In this document: piece after piece, positions 1-7,289 of the stretch | Position numbering within the stretch: position 1 is the first letter of the stretch | Layout of the letters: each line of letters begins with the position of its first letter | Source: Alistipes sp. | GTDB lineage: Bacteria > Bacteroidota > Bacteroidia > Bacteroidales > Rikenellaceae | NCBI GenBank assembly: GCA_017646785.1 | Contig: JAGCLX010000015.1 | Coordinates: 1-40,947 of the forward strand | DNA length: 40,947 bases | Direction of reading: 5' to 3' | Notes under the pieces: generated by a model | What the model saw: the letters and a program-made list of their open reading frames with translations, nothing else | Told to the model about the DNA's origin: nothing | Databases searched by the model: none | Translations under genes and position numbers: made by a program

Positions 1-83
1 CCCTCCCAAGTGTCCCTCGAATTGGGAGTATAGTACTGGGCAAAGGCAAGTGCTTGATATACAGAGTGGGGAGCAGATGGACA

Positions 84-102
84 GACTCTCGTTTTCCGCT
101 CA
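84..102 (+). repeat. Partial tRNA-Gly 3' end, copy 1 (possible att remnant)
   Basis: Bases 87-102 read TCTCGTTTTCCGCTCA and are identical to bases 253-268. In the second copy this sequence forms the end of a T-arm and acceptor strand that fits a tRNA-Gly 3' end. Here the upstream bases do not form a T-loop (there is no TTCGA), so this is only a short fragment. A terminator hairpin follows directly. Duplicated tRNA 3' ends are the usual footprint of tyrosine-recombinase integration; that reading is inference, since no integrase lies in the window. Confidence 0.5.
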
Positions 103-110
103 GAATGAGA

Positions 111-135
111 AAGACAGCTTCAGGCTGTCTTTTTT
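111..135 (+). terminator. Rho-independent terminator after tRNA-like fragment 1
   Basis: The stem AAGACAGC (111-118) pairs with GCTGTCTT (124-131) across a 5-base loop, followed by a T-run to 135. It lies directly downstream of the first tRNA-like 3' fragment. Confidence 0.75.
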
Positions 136-238
136 CATTTTGTACTCGCGCAAACTATGACTCGCCCGCAGCGACCCCACTCACCCCTTCCAGGGGTTGG
201 GGGTGTAAATATAAGTTCGCGATAAATCGCTCGCGCGC

Positions 239-268
239 AGCGCGAGTTCGAGTCTCGTTTTCCGCTCA
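239..268 (+). repeat. Partial tRNA-Gly 3' end, copy 2 (T-arm plus acceptor strand)
   Basis: The T-stem GCGAG (242-246), T-loop TTCGAGT (247-253) and T-stem CTCGT (254-258) are followed by an acceptor 3' strand TTTCCGC (259-265), discriminator T and CA. Acceptor TTTCCGC would pair with a 5' GCGGAAA, as expected of a bacterial tRNA-Gly. No such 5' half, D-arm or anticodon arm is found upstream, so the gene is a 3' fragment. A GC-rich hairpin-like stretch (tcgcgcgcagcgcga) replaces the anticodon side. The 16 bases 253-268 repeat 87-102 exactly. Confidence 0.6.
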
Positions 269-273
269 AAATC

Positions 274-303
274 AAGTCTCAGAAAACTCTGAGACTTTTT
301 TGT
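274..303 (+). terminator. Rho-independent terminator after tRNA-like fragment 2
   Basis: AAGTCTCAG (274-282) pairs with CTGAGACTT (289-297) over a 6-base loop, followed by a T-run. Its sequence is unrelated to the terminator at 111-135, so similarity between the two tRNA-like copies stops right after the shared CTCA. Confidence 0.75.
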
Positions 304-398
304 TTTTATGCCAAATCGGTGCCCCTACATATGTGGTAAAATTTTGACCGATAAGCCTGATAAGCAAGGTTGTGTGCTGCAGGATATGATCCGGTAGA

Positions 399-429
399 TT
401 TGTAATGTTGCGAATAATTACTAACTTTA
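399..429 (+). promoter_or_regulatory. Candidate promoter for the GNAT-like gene
   Basis: TTTG (399-402), a 19-base spacer and TAACTTTA (422-429) resemble the Bacteroidetes -33/-7 pattern TTTG-N19-20-TAnnTTTG with one mismatch in the -7 element. This would give a leader of about 90 bases. Confidence 0.4.
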
Positions 430-525
430 CATCATAAATGTTGAAACTACTAACCCAAATTTAAGCAGTTTGAGGTGCAAATATATTGTGCCGCTGCATT
501 GTAATGAAGAGAATAAAATAACCTT

Positions 526-1674
526 ATGCCCACTACTAACCCTAGCGATATTGTTATTCGAGAAGTAACAACAAGAGGTGACCTTAATAGGTTTGTACAG
601 TTCGGAATAGACCTTTACAAGGGTAATCCATACTACTGTCCGCCTATATTCTTTGATGAGGTTAACACCTTCAACCCTAAGAGTAATCCCGCACTCGAAG
701 TTTGTGACTATGTAGTATATATGGCCTACAAGGAGAATAAAATTGTTGGTCGCATCGTAGGAATTGTCAACCATCGAGCCAACGAAGCGTGGGGTGTTAA
801 GAAGTGCCGTTTCGGTTGGTTTGATTTTATTGATGACTATGATGTCTTCAAAGCGCTGTTGGACGCTGTTGCCGAGTGGGGCAGGAGTAAGGGTATGCTC
901 TGTTTGAATGGCCCTGTAGGTTTTACCGATTTCGACCATCAGGGATTGCTGTTAGAGGGCTTCGACTACAATGCTCCTATGGCGAGTCTTTATACCCATC
1001 CCTATTATGTGGGTCATTACGAGCGATATGGTTTGCGCAAGGAGGCCGATTGGATTGAGTATCAAATTACGCCACCAGCAGAGGCTCCTGAGAGAATGAA
1101 GCGTGTAGTGCAGCTTGTTAAGGATAGATGTGGCTTGCGCGTTGTGAAGGTTAAAAATTCCAGGGAGCTGAGAAAGAGGTATGGCTACACTTATTTCGAT
1201 GTCTTGGATGCGGCGTATCAGAAGCTGTATAACTACCAGCCGATGACGTCACGACAGAAGCAGTACTACTGTAAGATGTATTTCCCAATTCTTAACTTTG
1301 ACTTTGTTACGATGGTAGCTAACGAGCAAGATGAGATTGTGGCAGTGGGATTGGGTATGCCATCGCTTTCGGAGGCGTTACGCAAGTGTGGTGGTCGTCT
1401 GTTCCCATTTGGGTGGTATCATCTGATCAAGGCATTGAAGGCTAAGAAGATGACTGACTTTGATTTGCTGTTGATAGCAGTGCGCCCCGACTATCAAGAC
1501 AAGGGAGTTACGGCAATAATTTTCGATGAGATGACTCCGCATTTTACGAAGTATGGTATTCAACGAGTTGAGACGACGGCTATTCTTGAAAACAACCATA
1601 AGAGCCTTGCCAATTTCGCGGACTTCGACCATATCCAACATAAGCGCCGCAGAGCCTTCATTAAGGAATTGTAG
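526..1674 (+). CDS. GNAT-superfamily-like acyltransferase, function unknown
   Basis: This is a soluble 382-residue protein without a signal peptide or membrane segment. The C-terminal third resembles a GNAT N-acetyltransferase core: a hydrophobic strand followed by RPDYQDKGVTA at about residues 319-329, in the position of the acetyl-CoA-binding loop, then a helix and a strand ending in a typical late-GNAT segment (TTAILENNHKSLANF). The N-terminal half (IVIREV..., AYKENKIVGRIVGIVN at about 65-80) looks like a second, degenerate acyltransferase fold, as in larger two-domain GNATs. Such ~380-residue proteins are common in Bacteroidetes, but I know of no assigned substrate. It is monocistronic: the next gene is convergent and a terminator follows at 1758. 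The fold call is moderate; no specific reaction is claimed. Confidence 0.75.
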   Translation: MPTTNPSDIVIREVTTRGDLNRFVQFGIDLYKGNPYYCPPIFFDEVNTFNPKSNPALEVCDYVVYMAYKENKIVGRIVGIVNHRANEAWGVKKCRFGWFDFIDDYDVFKALLDAVAEWGRSKGMLCLNGPVGFTDFDHQGLLLEGFDYNAPMASLYTHPYYVGHYERYGLRKEADWIEYQITPPAEAPERMKRVVQLVKDRCGLRVVKVKNSRELRKRYGYTYFDVLDAAYQKLYNYQPMTSRQKQYYCKMYFPILNFDFVTMVANEQDEIVAVGLGMPSLSEALRKCGGRLFPFGWYHLIKALKAKKMTDFDLLLIAVRPDYQDKGVTAIIFDEMTPHFTKYGIQRVETTAILENNHKSLANFADFDHIQHKRRRAFIKEL

Positions 1675-1757
1675 TGGTGTTAATGCTTGGTTAATGAGAG
1701 TGTTACAGCGGTGTGATCCTATGACAACATCTTTGTTGTGCGCTCTCTAAAATAGTA

Positions 1758-1793
1758 AGGATGGCTAAATTGCTTTTAGCCATCCTCTTTTTA
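1758..1793 (+). terminator. Rho-independent terminator between convergent genes
   Basis: AGGATGGCTAAA (1758-1769) pairs with TTTAGCCATCCT (1775-1786) in a perfect 12-bp stem, followed by a T-run on the plus strand. The minus strand has a poorer T-run, so it serves the upstream plus-strand gene best but may also stop proC transcripts. Confidence 0.8.
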
Positions 1794-1826
1794 TATTGGT
1801 TAAATTATTGCAAGACTCTTCGCGGG

Positions 1827-2624
1827 TTACCTCTTTGTCGATGCGCGAAGACCCTCGATGACGCTGTGGGTGAAGCCTGCGGCTTCCATGGCATTTAGTC
1901 CTTTGATGGTTAAGCCTCCAGGTGTTGTTACGCGGTCTATCTCTGCTTCGGGGTGGGCATCGCTCGCTGCAAGCACATCCACCGCACCACGGAGCGTCTG
2001 CATAACGATATGCTTGGCATCGTTGGCGCGTATGCCGAGCTCTACGCCACCCTCCATTGCTGCGCGAATGTAACGCATGGCGTATGCTATTCCGCACGAA
2101 GCGAGTGATGTTGCGGCAGGCATAGCGCTCTCATCTATGAGCATTGCTTCGCCCAGCTCGTTGAATATGTCAAGAAGTAGTGCATCCCTCTCGGCTGTTG
2201 AGCGTGCCGAAGATATAAAGGTCATGCTACTCATGGTTGCTATGGCGGTGTTGGGTATTATGATATATGTTGCGGGTAGCAAGCTGTCGCCCTTGTCGAG
2301 CCACTCTGAGAGCTGGGCAATGCCCAGTCCACCAACCATAGAGGCTACAGCCTGGCGCGAGTAGTTGAGGTGTGGCTTTAGTTCCTCGAGCACCTCTACG
2401 ACCTTCCAGGGCTTAACGGCGAGTATGACCATGTCGGCTGCGGCAGCTGCGGTGCAGTTGTTGGTGGTCGTGTTTATCTCGGGGAACTCAGCCTTGAGTG
2501 CCTCGAGCTTTGGTGTTGAGGGGTTTGATACGTAGATGTCCGATGTTGGGATGAGCGTACCCTTAGCCAATCCGCGTGCTACAGCACCTCCCATATTGCC
2601 TGCTCCGATTATAGCTACCTTCAT
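1827..2624 (-). CDS. proC: Pyrroline-5-carboxylate reductase
   Basis: The protein catalyses the last step of proline biosynthesis, NAD(P)H-dependent reduction of 1-pyrroline-5-carboxylate to L-proline, in the cytoplasm. The N-terminus is a Rossmann dinucleotide site with GAGNMG at residues 7-12. A conserved VKPW follows the second strand, and the C-terminal all-helical dimer domain carries the family signature (RVTTPGGLTIKGL near residues 231-243). The length of 265 residues is normal for ProC. It is a single-gene unit facing away from the pseudouridine synthase gene, with a TATCTTTG -7 element 36 bases upstream of its start. Confidence 0.95.
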   Translation of the reverse strand: MKVAIIGAGNMGGAVARGLAKGTLIPTSDIYVSNPSTPKLEALKAEFPEINTTTNNCTAAAAADMVILAVKPWKVVEVLEELKPHLNYSRQAVASMVGGLGIAQLSEWLDKGDSLLPATYIIIPNTAIATMSSMTFISSARSTAERDALLLDIFNELGEAMLIDESAMPAATSLASCGIAYAMRYIRAAMEGGVELGIRANDAKHIVMQTLRGAVDVLAASDAHPEAEIDRVTTPGGLTIKGLNAMEAAGFTHSVIEGLRASTKR

Positions 2625-2659
2625 ATACTTCGTGTTTTACATTTTTGCTAAACTCTCCA

Positions 2660-2667
2660 CAAAGATA
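2660..2667 (-). promoter_or_regulatory. -7 element of the proC promoter
   Basis: On the minus strand this reads TATCTTTG, a full match to the Bacteroidetes -7 consensus TAnnTTTG. No TTTG lies at the usual ~20-base distance upstream. It sits back-to-back with the plus-strand element at 2708. Confidence 0.5.
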
Positions 2668-2707
2668 ATATGTTTTAGTCAAATGAGTGTCATATCAAGA
2701 AATTCAT

Positions 2708-2715
2708 TAACTTTG
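2708..2715 (+). promoter_or_regulatory. -7 element for the pseudouridine synthase gene
   Basis: TAACTTTG matches TAnnTTTG exactly. Transcription would begin near 2722, only about 12 bases before the ATG at 2734, so the mRNA leader would be very short. No clear -33 TTTG is present. Confidence 0.5.
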
Positions 2716-2733
2716 CATTAAATAAGCCTTGCT

Positions 2734-4326
2734 ATGCTACACCATTTTTCCACCGATATCAGGGATGTGGAGCTACCCACGCTCTTCACCTACCCATTCC
2801 ACTACACGCCGCATCCGCTATGTAGGCTTGCGGCGGCGGAGGTGCAGCGATATATTGCCCAGCGTACCGAGTGGCATGATGAGTTGGAGGGGGGTAAGAT
2901 GTTCGGCGTGTTGGTTGTCGAGGCTGATGGTGAAATAGGCTTTTTAGCAGCCTTCTCGGGCAACTTGGCGGGACGTAACGACCACGACTATTTTGTCCCT
3001 GCGGTCTATGATATGATGCATCCCGATGATGTTTTTAAGAGGGGCGAGAGGGATATTTCGGATATAAACCACAGAATTCAAAGCTTGGAGCGTTCAGAAG
3101 AGTATCTGGCTGCTAAGCATGACTTTGAGCAGGCTGCGAGCGAGAGTGAGGCTATGCTCAAGGCTATTAAGTTACGACTTGCTGAGGGTAAGGCTCTGCG
3201 CAATAGACAGCGTGCCGAGGGAGTGTGTGATGAGGTGGCGTTGGTGCTTGCCTCGCAGCGCGAGAATGCTGAGGCTCAGAGAGAAAAGCGCGTGGCAAAG
3301 GAGAGGGTAGCGCATGCTACGGAGCATTTAGCAGTGCTACAAACAGAGATAGATAGGCTTAAGCATGAACGCCATGAGCGCTCAGTGGAGTTGCAAATGT
3401 GGCTATTTAGTCAGTTTAGGATGCTTAATGCTGTGGGTGAGGTGCGCGACCTCTGTGATCTATTCGCCCCCACGGCGCAGAAGATACCGCCAGCCGGGGC
3501 GGGTGAGTGTGCTGCTCCCAAGTTGTTGCAGTATGCCTATAAGCACGGGATGCGTCCTGTCGCCATGGCGGAGTTCTGGTGGGGAGAGTCACCCAAGGGC
3601 GAGGTACGCAAGCATGGATGCTATTACCCGGCGTGCAATGGTAAGTGTAAGCCCATATTGGAGCATATGTTGATAGGTCTTGATGTGGAGCCTAATCCGC
3701 TTATGGCCATCGTGCCTGCCGAGCCAAGGGTGTTGATGGAGGATGATGACGTGGTGGTCATCGATAAGCCTTGTGGCATGCTCTCGGTGAGGGGTAAGTC
3801 GGGTGTACGCTCGGCTGAGGAGTGGGCCCAGGAGCGATATCCCGAGGCTATGATTGTGCATCGCCTCGACCAGTCTACATCGGGCATACTTGTTATTGCG
3901 AAGCATAAGCGTGCGCATGAGGCTCTGCAGAAGCAATTTGCAACGTGCACTGTAAGAAAGAGTTATGCCGCTATTGTTGAGGGCGTTGTGCCGCGCCAGA
4001 GTGGTGAGATACGCCTGCCGCTGAAGCTCGACTATGAGAATAGACCTCGCCAGATGGTCGCTGCAGATGGTCGCCCAGCACACACACTTTTCGAGGTCGA
4101 GGGCTACGCAGATGGTCGCACACGCATGCGCTTCTATCCCATTACCGGTCGTACGCATCAGCTGCGTGTTCACTCGGCGCATGTCGATGGTCTTAACGCG
4201 CCTATTGTTGGCGATGATATATATGGCACTGGAGCTGAGCGCCTAATGCTTCATGCCGAGAGCATAGAGTTTAAGCATCCAACCACTGGCGAGGTGGTCG
4301 CACTTACGAGCCCCTCGGAGTTTTAG
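2734..4326 (+). CDS. RluA-family RNA pseudouridine synthase with N-terminal extension
   Basis: The enzyme is expected to isomerise uridine to pseudouridine in rRNA or tRNA. The catalytic domain is the C-terminal part: VHRLDQSTSGILVIAK contains the catalytic Asp379, and a later GRTHQLRVH motif is typical of RluA enzymes. The N-terminal ~330 residues are additional. They include a highly charged, probably coiled-coil helix (about residues 105-230) and a conserved block with HGCYYPACNGKC, giving His294, Cys296, Cys301 and Cys305 as a possible metal site. From memory, this long architecture also occurs in other bacteria, including Vibrio-type Rlu proteins, so it is not a local fusion. The exact target base cannot be assigned. 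The leader appears to be only about 12 bases. Confidence 0.9.
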   Translation: MLHHFSTDIRDVELPTLFTYPFHYTPHPLCRLAAAEVQRYIAQRTEWHDELEGGKMFGVLVVEADGEIGFLAAFSGNLAGRNDHDYFVPAVYDMMHPDDVFKRGERDISDINHRIQSLERSEEYLAAKHDFEQAASESEAMLKAIKLRLAEGKALRNRQRAEGVCDEVALVLASQRENAEAQREKRVAKERVAHATEHLAVLQTEIDRLKHERHERSVELQMWLFSQFRMLNAVGEVRDLCDLFAPTAQKIPPAGAGECAAPKLLQYAYKHGMRPVAMAEFWWGESPKGEVRKHGCYYPACNGKCKPILEHMLIGLDVEPNPLMAIVPAEPRVLMEDDDVVVIDKPCGMLSVRGKSGVRSAEEWAQERYPEAMIVHRLDQSTSGILVIAKHKRAHEALQKQFATCTVRKSYAAIVEGVVPRQSGEIRLPLKLDYENRPRQMVAADGRPAHTLFEVEGYADGRTRMRFYPITGRTHQLRVHSAHVDGLNAPIVGDDIYGTGAERLMLHAESIEFKHPTTGEVVALTSPSEF

Positions 4327-4433
4327 GCGTAGTATATCCCAATTTTACATAGAGATTGAGTGTTTGGCCGTGGCGGAAATGCTATGGCAGGGGTTTGTGT
4401 TATACCTGGTGTAGATAGTTTATGTCTAAATAG

Positions 4434-4464
4434 TTGCTTTTTAAATAAATTATATTTAATTTTG
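4434..4464 (+). promoter_or_regulatory. Promoter for the fimbrillin-like lipoprotein pair
   Basis: TTG at 4434-4436 is separated by 20 bases from TAATTTTG (4457-4464), which matches TAnnTTTG. Transcription would start near 4471, leaving a leader of about 35 bases before the ATG at 4506. Confidence 0.5.
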
Positions 4465-4505
4465 TAGACACACTTTGAATTACTAACTCAACAAAAGATA
4501 AAAGC

Positions 4506-7235
4506 ATGAAACGTTTTTTATCATTCCTATTAGTTGCTGTAGCATTTACAGCATGTGTACAGAGTGGTTTGGATGAAATCACGGCTACACAGCAGGCTCC
4601 CTCGGCGGAGACTCTCTATGTTGGTTTCGAGGGTGACGACACCCGCATCCAGCTCAACGAGGCTGGTAAGACTACTTGGACCAAGGGCGACCTTGTTTCG
4701 GTGTTCTACCGCTCGTATGACAACTTGAAGTATCAATTTGATGGCGAGACAGGTGACCGTAACGGTACGATATCTTGCATCGAGGGTAGCGCCGGTGCTC
4801 CAATTATGGAGAACATCATTACGGTCTATCCTTACAACTCTGCCTATCAGATAAACACTGCTGAGGAGAGTGTCTATGCTAAAATCCCCAATACGCAGTA
4901 CTATAGCGACGGTAGCTACGACCCCAATAGTAACATTATGGTGGCATGTAGCGCCGATAATAATTTCTACTTGCGTAACGTGAGTGGCTGGCTCAAGCTG
5001 TCGTTGACAGGTGATGGCGAGGTGTTGAACTATGTCACAGTGCGAGGCAATGGTGGCGAGCAGCTTGCTGGTAGCGTGATTGTCGATGCGGCTACTGCTG
5101 AGGTGACACTTGCACGCGAGGAGGACGAAAGTGAGGATGATTTTGAGGTTGGTGGCTCTATTGGCGATTACAAGCAGGGTGTCACCTTGAGATTTGACGA
5201 GAAGGTTGAGCTCTCTTCTTCGGCTATAGATTTGTATATTGCTGTTGTGCCCCAGACGTTTGCTGAGGGTATTACCGTTGATATCTATTGTGTTGGCTAT
5301 GACAAGATGAGCGTGAGCACCACCAGCGTGGTTGACATCGAGCGTAACCACATCGTACCCATGCGTAAGGTTAAGTTCGAGGGTGAGGAGATTGCAGATA
5401 ATGTTGTTTTGTACACAGCGACATCTAAACTCACTAAACATTGGTTGGCGTATCCAGAGGCTGTTGTGGAGCATACCTACGATGAGGTTACTGGTGTTGG
5501 TAGAATAACTTTTGTCGAGGGTGTAACTCCGTTTGATTATGACGGTTTTAACTACGCAACAGAGCTCACATCAGTAACACTGCCAAATAGCGTTACCTAC
5601 GTCCAATCTTATGCATTTACTGGCTGTACTAACTTGGCTCAATTTAGTGGTAAGTTTGCATCTGAGGATGGTAGGTCATTGGTTGTAGATGGTAGCATTG
5701 TAGCCTTTGCTCCTGCGGGACTCACGAAGTATGATATTCCTGAGTATGTAACCTCGATTGGCGATGAGGTATTCGTCAATTGCCAAAATTTGGAAGAGGT
5801 TACCATTCCTGCCGGTGTTGAGTGGATTGGAGCATATGCTTTTGTGGGCTGTGAGAGCCTACGCTCTGTCTATTGTAAGCCAATAACGCCTCCTGCAATC
5901 TCAGGTTACGCCTTTACTATAAACGATGGGTTCAGAATATATGTGCCAGTAGAGAGCACTGATGCTTATTTGCAGGCTTGGTCGCAGTATGATACTTTCC
6001 TCTGTGGCTACAACTTCGAGACTGGAGAGGTTGTAGGCTTGGCTACCCCATGGGTTTATATTGGTATGGGTACCTATCGCGATGACTTCTTGTCACCTTT
6101 GTATGGTGGTACTTCAGGTATTGAGATTGAGGTTGAGGTATTGCAGCATGAAACAGAGCTCAATCGTTACAGAATTAAGAATCCTTTCTCTGTGGAGAAC
6201 GTTGAATATATCCTCGGTGGTAGACCTGTAGATATGATTTTCACTGGAGGTAGTTACATTGAGTTTGTTGTTGAGGGCAGTGAGGTTTACATCCCTTCAA
6301 GCCCATGTGGCTTCAAGCTTGATGTAGGTACAGGTGACGGTCCATTGGATTTTTACCTTGCTTCAGTATATGCTGATGAGACAACTCCTATTTACGGTGA
6401 GTTCTCTGAGGGTGTATTCTGGTTCACACAGCCACAGTCTATTATGTGGCACATTCCTGATGGCCGTGGCAACTACGCTAACCAGGCAGGTCTCTTTGCT
6501 GTGGCGCTCCCAGGCTACGAGATTAAGGACTACACTATGAGTGCAACCTACATCGGTGAGGTTGAAGCGGATGGACAATGCTGTGCTGGTATTGAATTCA
6601 CTGTAAGCCCTGATATTGATTCATTTAAGCTTGCGGTTCTTCCTGGCAATATTACAGAGTTTGCTGATGTCGCCGAGGCTATCGTTGCAGGTAGCACAGA
6701 GTTCGATATTTATGACGCAGATGCTTCACCCACCTCTTCACAGCTCTCTTGGGCGTTTTATTTGTCTGAGGCGGGTGTCTACACTGTGGTTGCCGTTCCT
6801 TATGATGATGGCAAGGCTAAGGTTGGGTATGCCATCGCTCACTCCTTCTACTTCGCTGCTGGAGAAGAGGATGTACCCGAGATAGATGTTACTGTTATGG
6901 TGGACTCGGTTGTTAATATCACTGGGAATGAGTCTTATGAGGAAAATTACCCATCAAATCAGTACTTTGCAGTTTATATTCAGGCCAATGCAGATGAGGT
7001 GAGATCTCTAAAGATCTATATGGATTATCTTGATAATAATGTAAATTCGGGATATCCTGATGAATATTTCGTCGAAAATTATGGTTCCGATGAGACAGAT
7101 ATGCTGCATAATAATGGCTACTTTCTCGGGGCTTATGATACAAATCCAGGAGCTGCAATTGTAGTGTTGGTAGGTGTTGAGACCATCTATGGTAAGACGC
7201 AGTACTACCGTGCTGAGTACACATTGCCTTATTAA
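4506..7235 (+). CDS. Lipoprotein: fimbrillin-like module plus BspA-type leucine-rich repeats
   Basis: This is a 909-residue predicted outer-membrane or surface lipoprotein with lipobox FTAC (Cys17). Residues 30-290 form an Mfa/fimbrillin-like beta domain: DDTRI at 45-49, TWTKGD, a VYPYN segment, then WLKLSLTG and a closing VPQTF...RNHIVPM block. About residues 335-500 are BspA-like (LRR_5) repeats, recognisable from LTSVTLPNSVTYVQSYAFTG and LEEVTIPAGVEWIGAYAFVG. The C-terminal ~400 residues look like several beta-sandwich domains with YRIKNPF and VYTVVAVPYDDG motifs seen in other Bacteroidetes surface lipoproteins. The next gene starts 54 bases later, shares the N-terminal module, and no terminator intervenes, so the two are probably cotranscribed. 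BspA repeats commonly mediate adhesion; a binding role here is inferred. Confidence 0.85.
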   Translation: MKRFLSFLLVAVAFTACVQSGLDEITATQQAPSAETLYVGFEGDDTRIQLNEAGKTTWTKGDLVSVFYRSYDNLKYQFDGETGDRNGTISCIEGSAGAPIMENIITVYPYNSAYQINTAEESVYAKIPNTQYYSDGSYDPNSNIMVACSADNNFYLRNVSGWLKLSLTGDGEVLNYVTVRGNGGEQLAGSVIVDAATAEVTLAREEDESEDDFEVGGSIGDYKQGVTLRFDEKVELSSSAIDLYIAVVPQTFAEGITVDIYCVGYDKMSVSTTSVVDIERNHIVPMRKVKFEGEEIADNVVLYTATSKLTKHWLAYPEAVVEHTYDEVTGVGRITFVEGVTPFDYDGFNYATELTSVTLPNSVTYVQSYAFTGCTNLAQFSGKFASEDGRSLVVDGSIVAFAPAGLTKYDIPEYVTSIGDEVFVNCQNLEEVTIPAGVEWIGAYAFVGCESLRSVYCKPITPPAISGYAFTINDGFRIYVPVESTDAYLQAWSQYDTFLCGYNFETGEVVGLATPWVYIGMGTYRDDFLSPLYGGTSGIEIEVEVLQHETELNRYRIKNPFSVENVEYILGGRPVDMIFTGGSYIEFVVEGSEVYIPSSPCGFKLDVGTGDGPLDFYLASVYADETTPIYGEFSEGVFWFTQPQSIMWHIPDGRGNYANQAGLFAVALPGYEIKDYTMSATYIGEVEADGQCCAGIEFTVSPDIDSFKLAVLPGNITEFADVAEAIVAGSTEFDIYDADASPTSSQLSWAFYLSEAGVYTVVAVPYDDGKAKVGYAIAHSFYFAAGEEDVPEIDVTVMVDSVVNITGNESYEENYPSNQYFAVYIQANADEVRSLKIYMDYLDNNVNSGYPDEYFVENYGSDETDMLHNNGYFLGAYDTNPGAAIVVLVGVETIYGKTQYYRAEYTLPY

Positions 7236-7289
7236 TCGCTGAATAGAGTGTCGATTACATAATATAACACACATATAATATTGTAAACT

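Larger units (their letters stand above)
1..525. other. Non-coding left end without a credible gene
   Basis: Besides the two tRNA-like 3' fragments and their terminators, this stretch holds a small hairpin at 3-28 (CTCCCAA / TTGGGAG) and a C/G-rich hairpin around 182-206. The open frame that spans 54-347 crosses both tRNA-like fragments and both terminators and has no protein-like composition, so it is not called as a gene. Confidence 0.5.

Noticed and set aside
239..268. Intact tRNA-Gly gene
   Set aside because: Only the T-arm and 3' acceptor strand are present; no matching 5' acceptor strand, D-arm or anticodon arm lies upstream.
54..347. 97-residue open frame on the plus strand
   Set aside because: It runs through both tRNA-like fragments and both terminator hairpins, and its translation is Arg/Ser-rich without protein-like pattern.
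3589..4182. 197-residue open frame antisense to the pseudouridine synthase
   Set aside because: It overlaps the catalytic domain that holds HRLD and GRTHQLRVH, and is a codon-bias shadow.
4530..5474. 314-residue open frame antisense to the leucine-rich lipoprotein
   Set aside because: It lies fully opposite a well-supported coding region with clear domains. Long antisense frames are expected from the codon bias of these genes.
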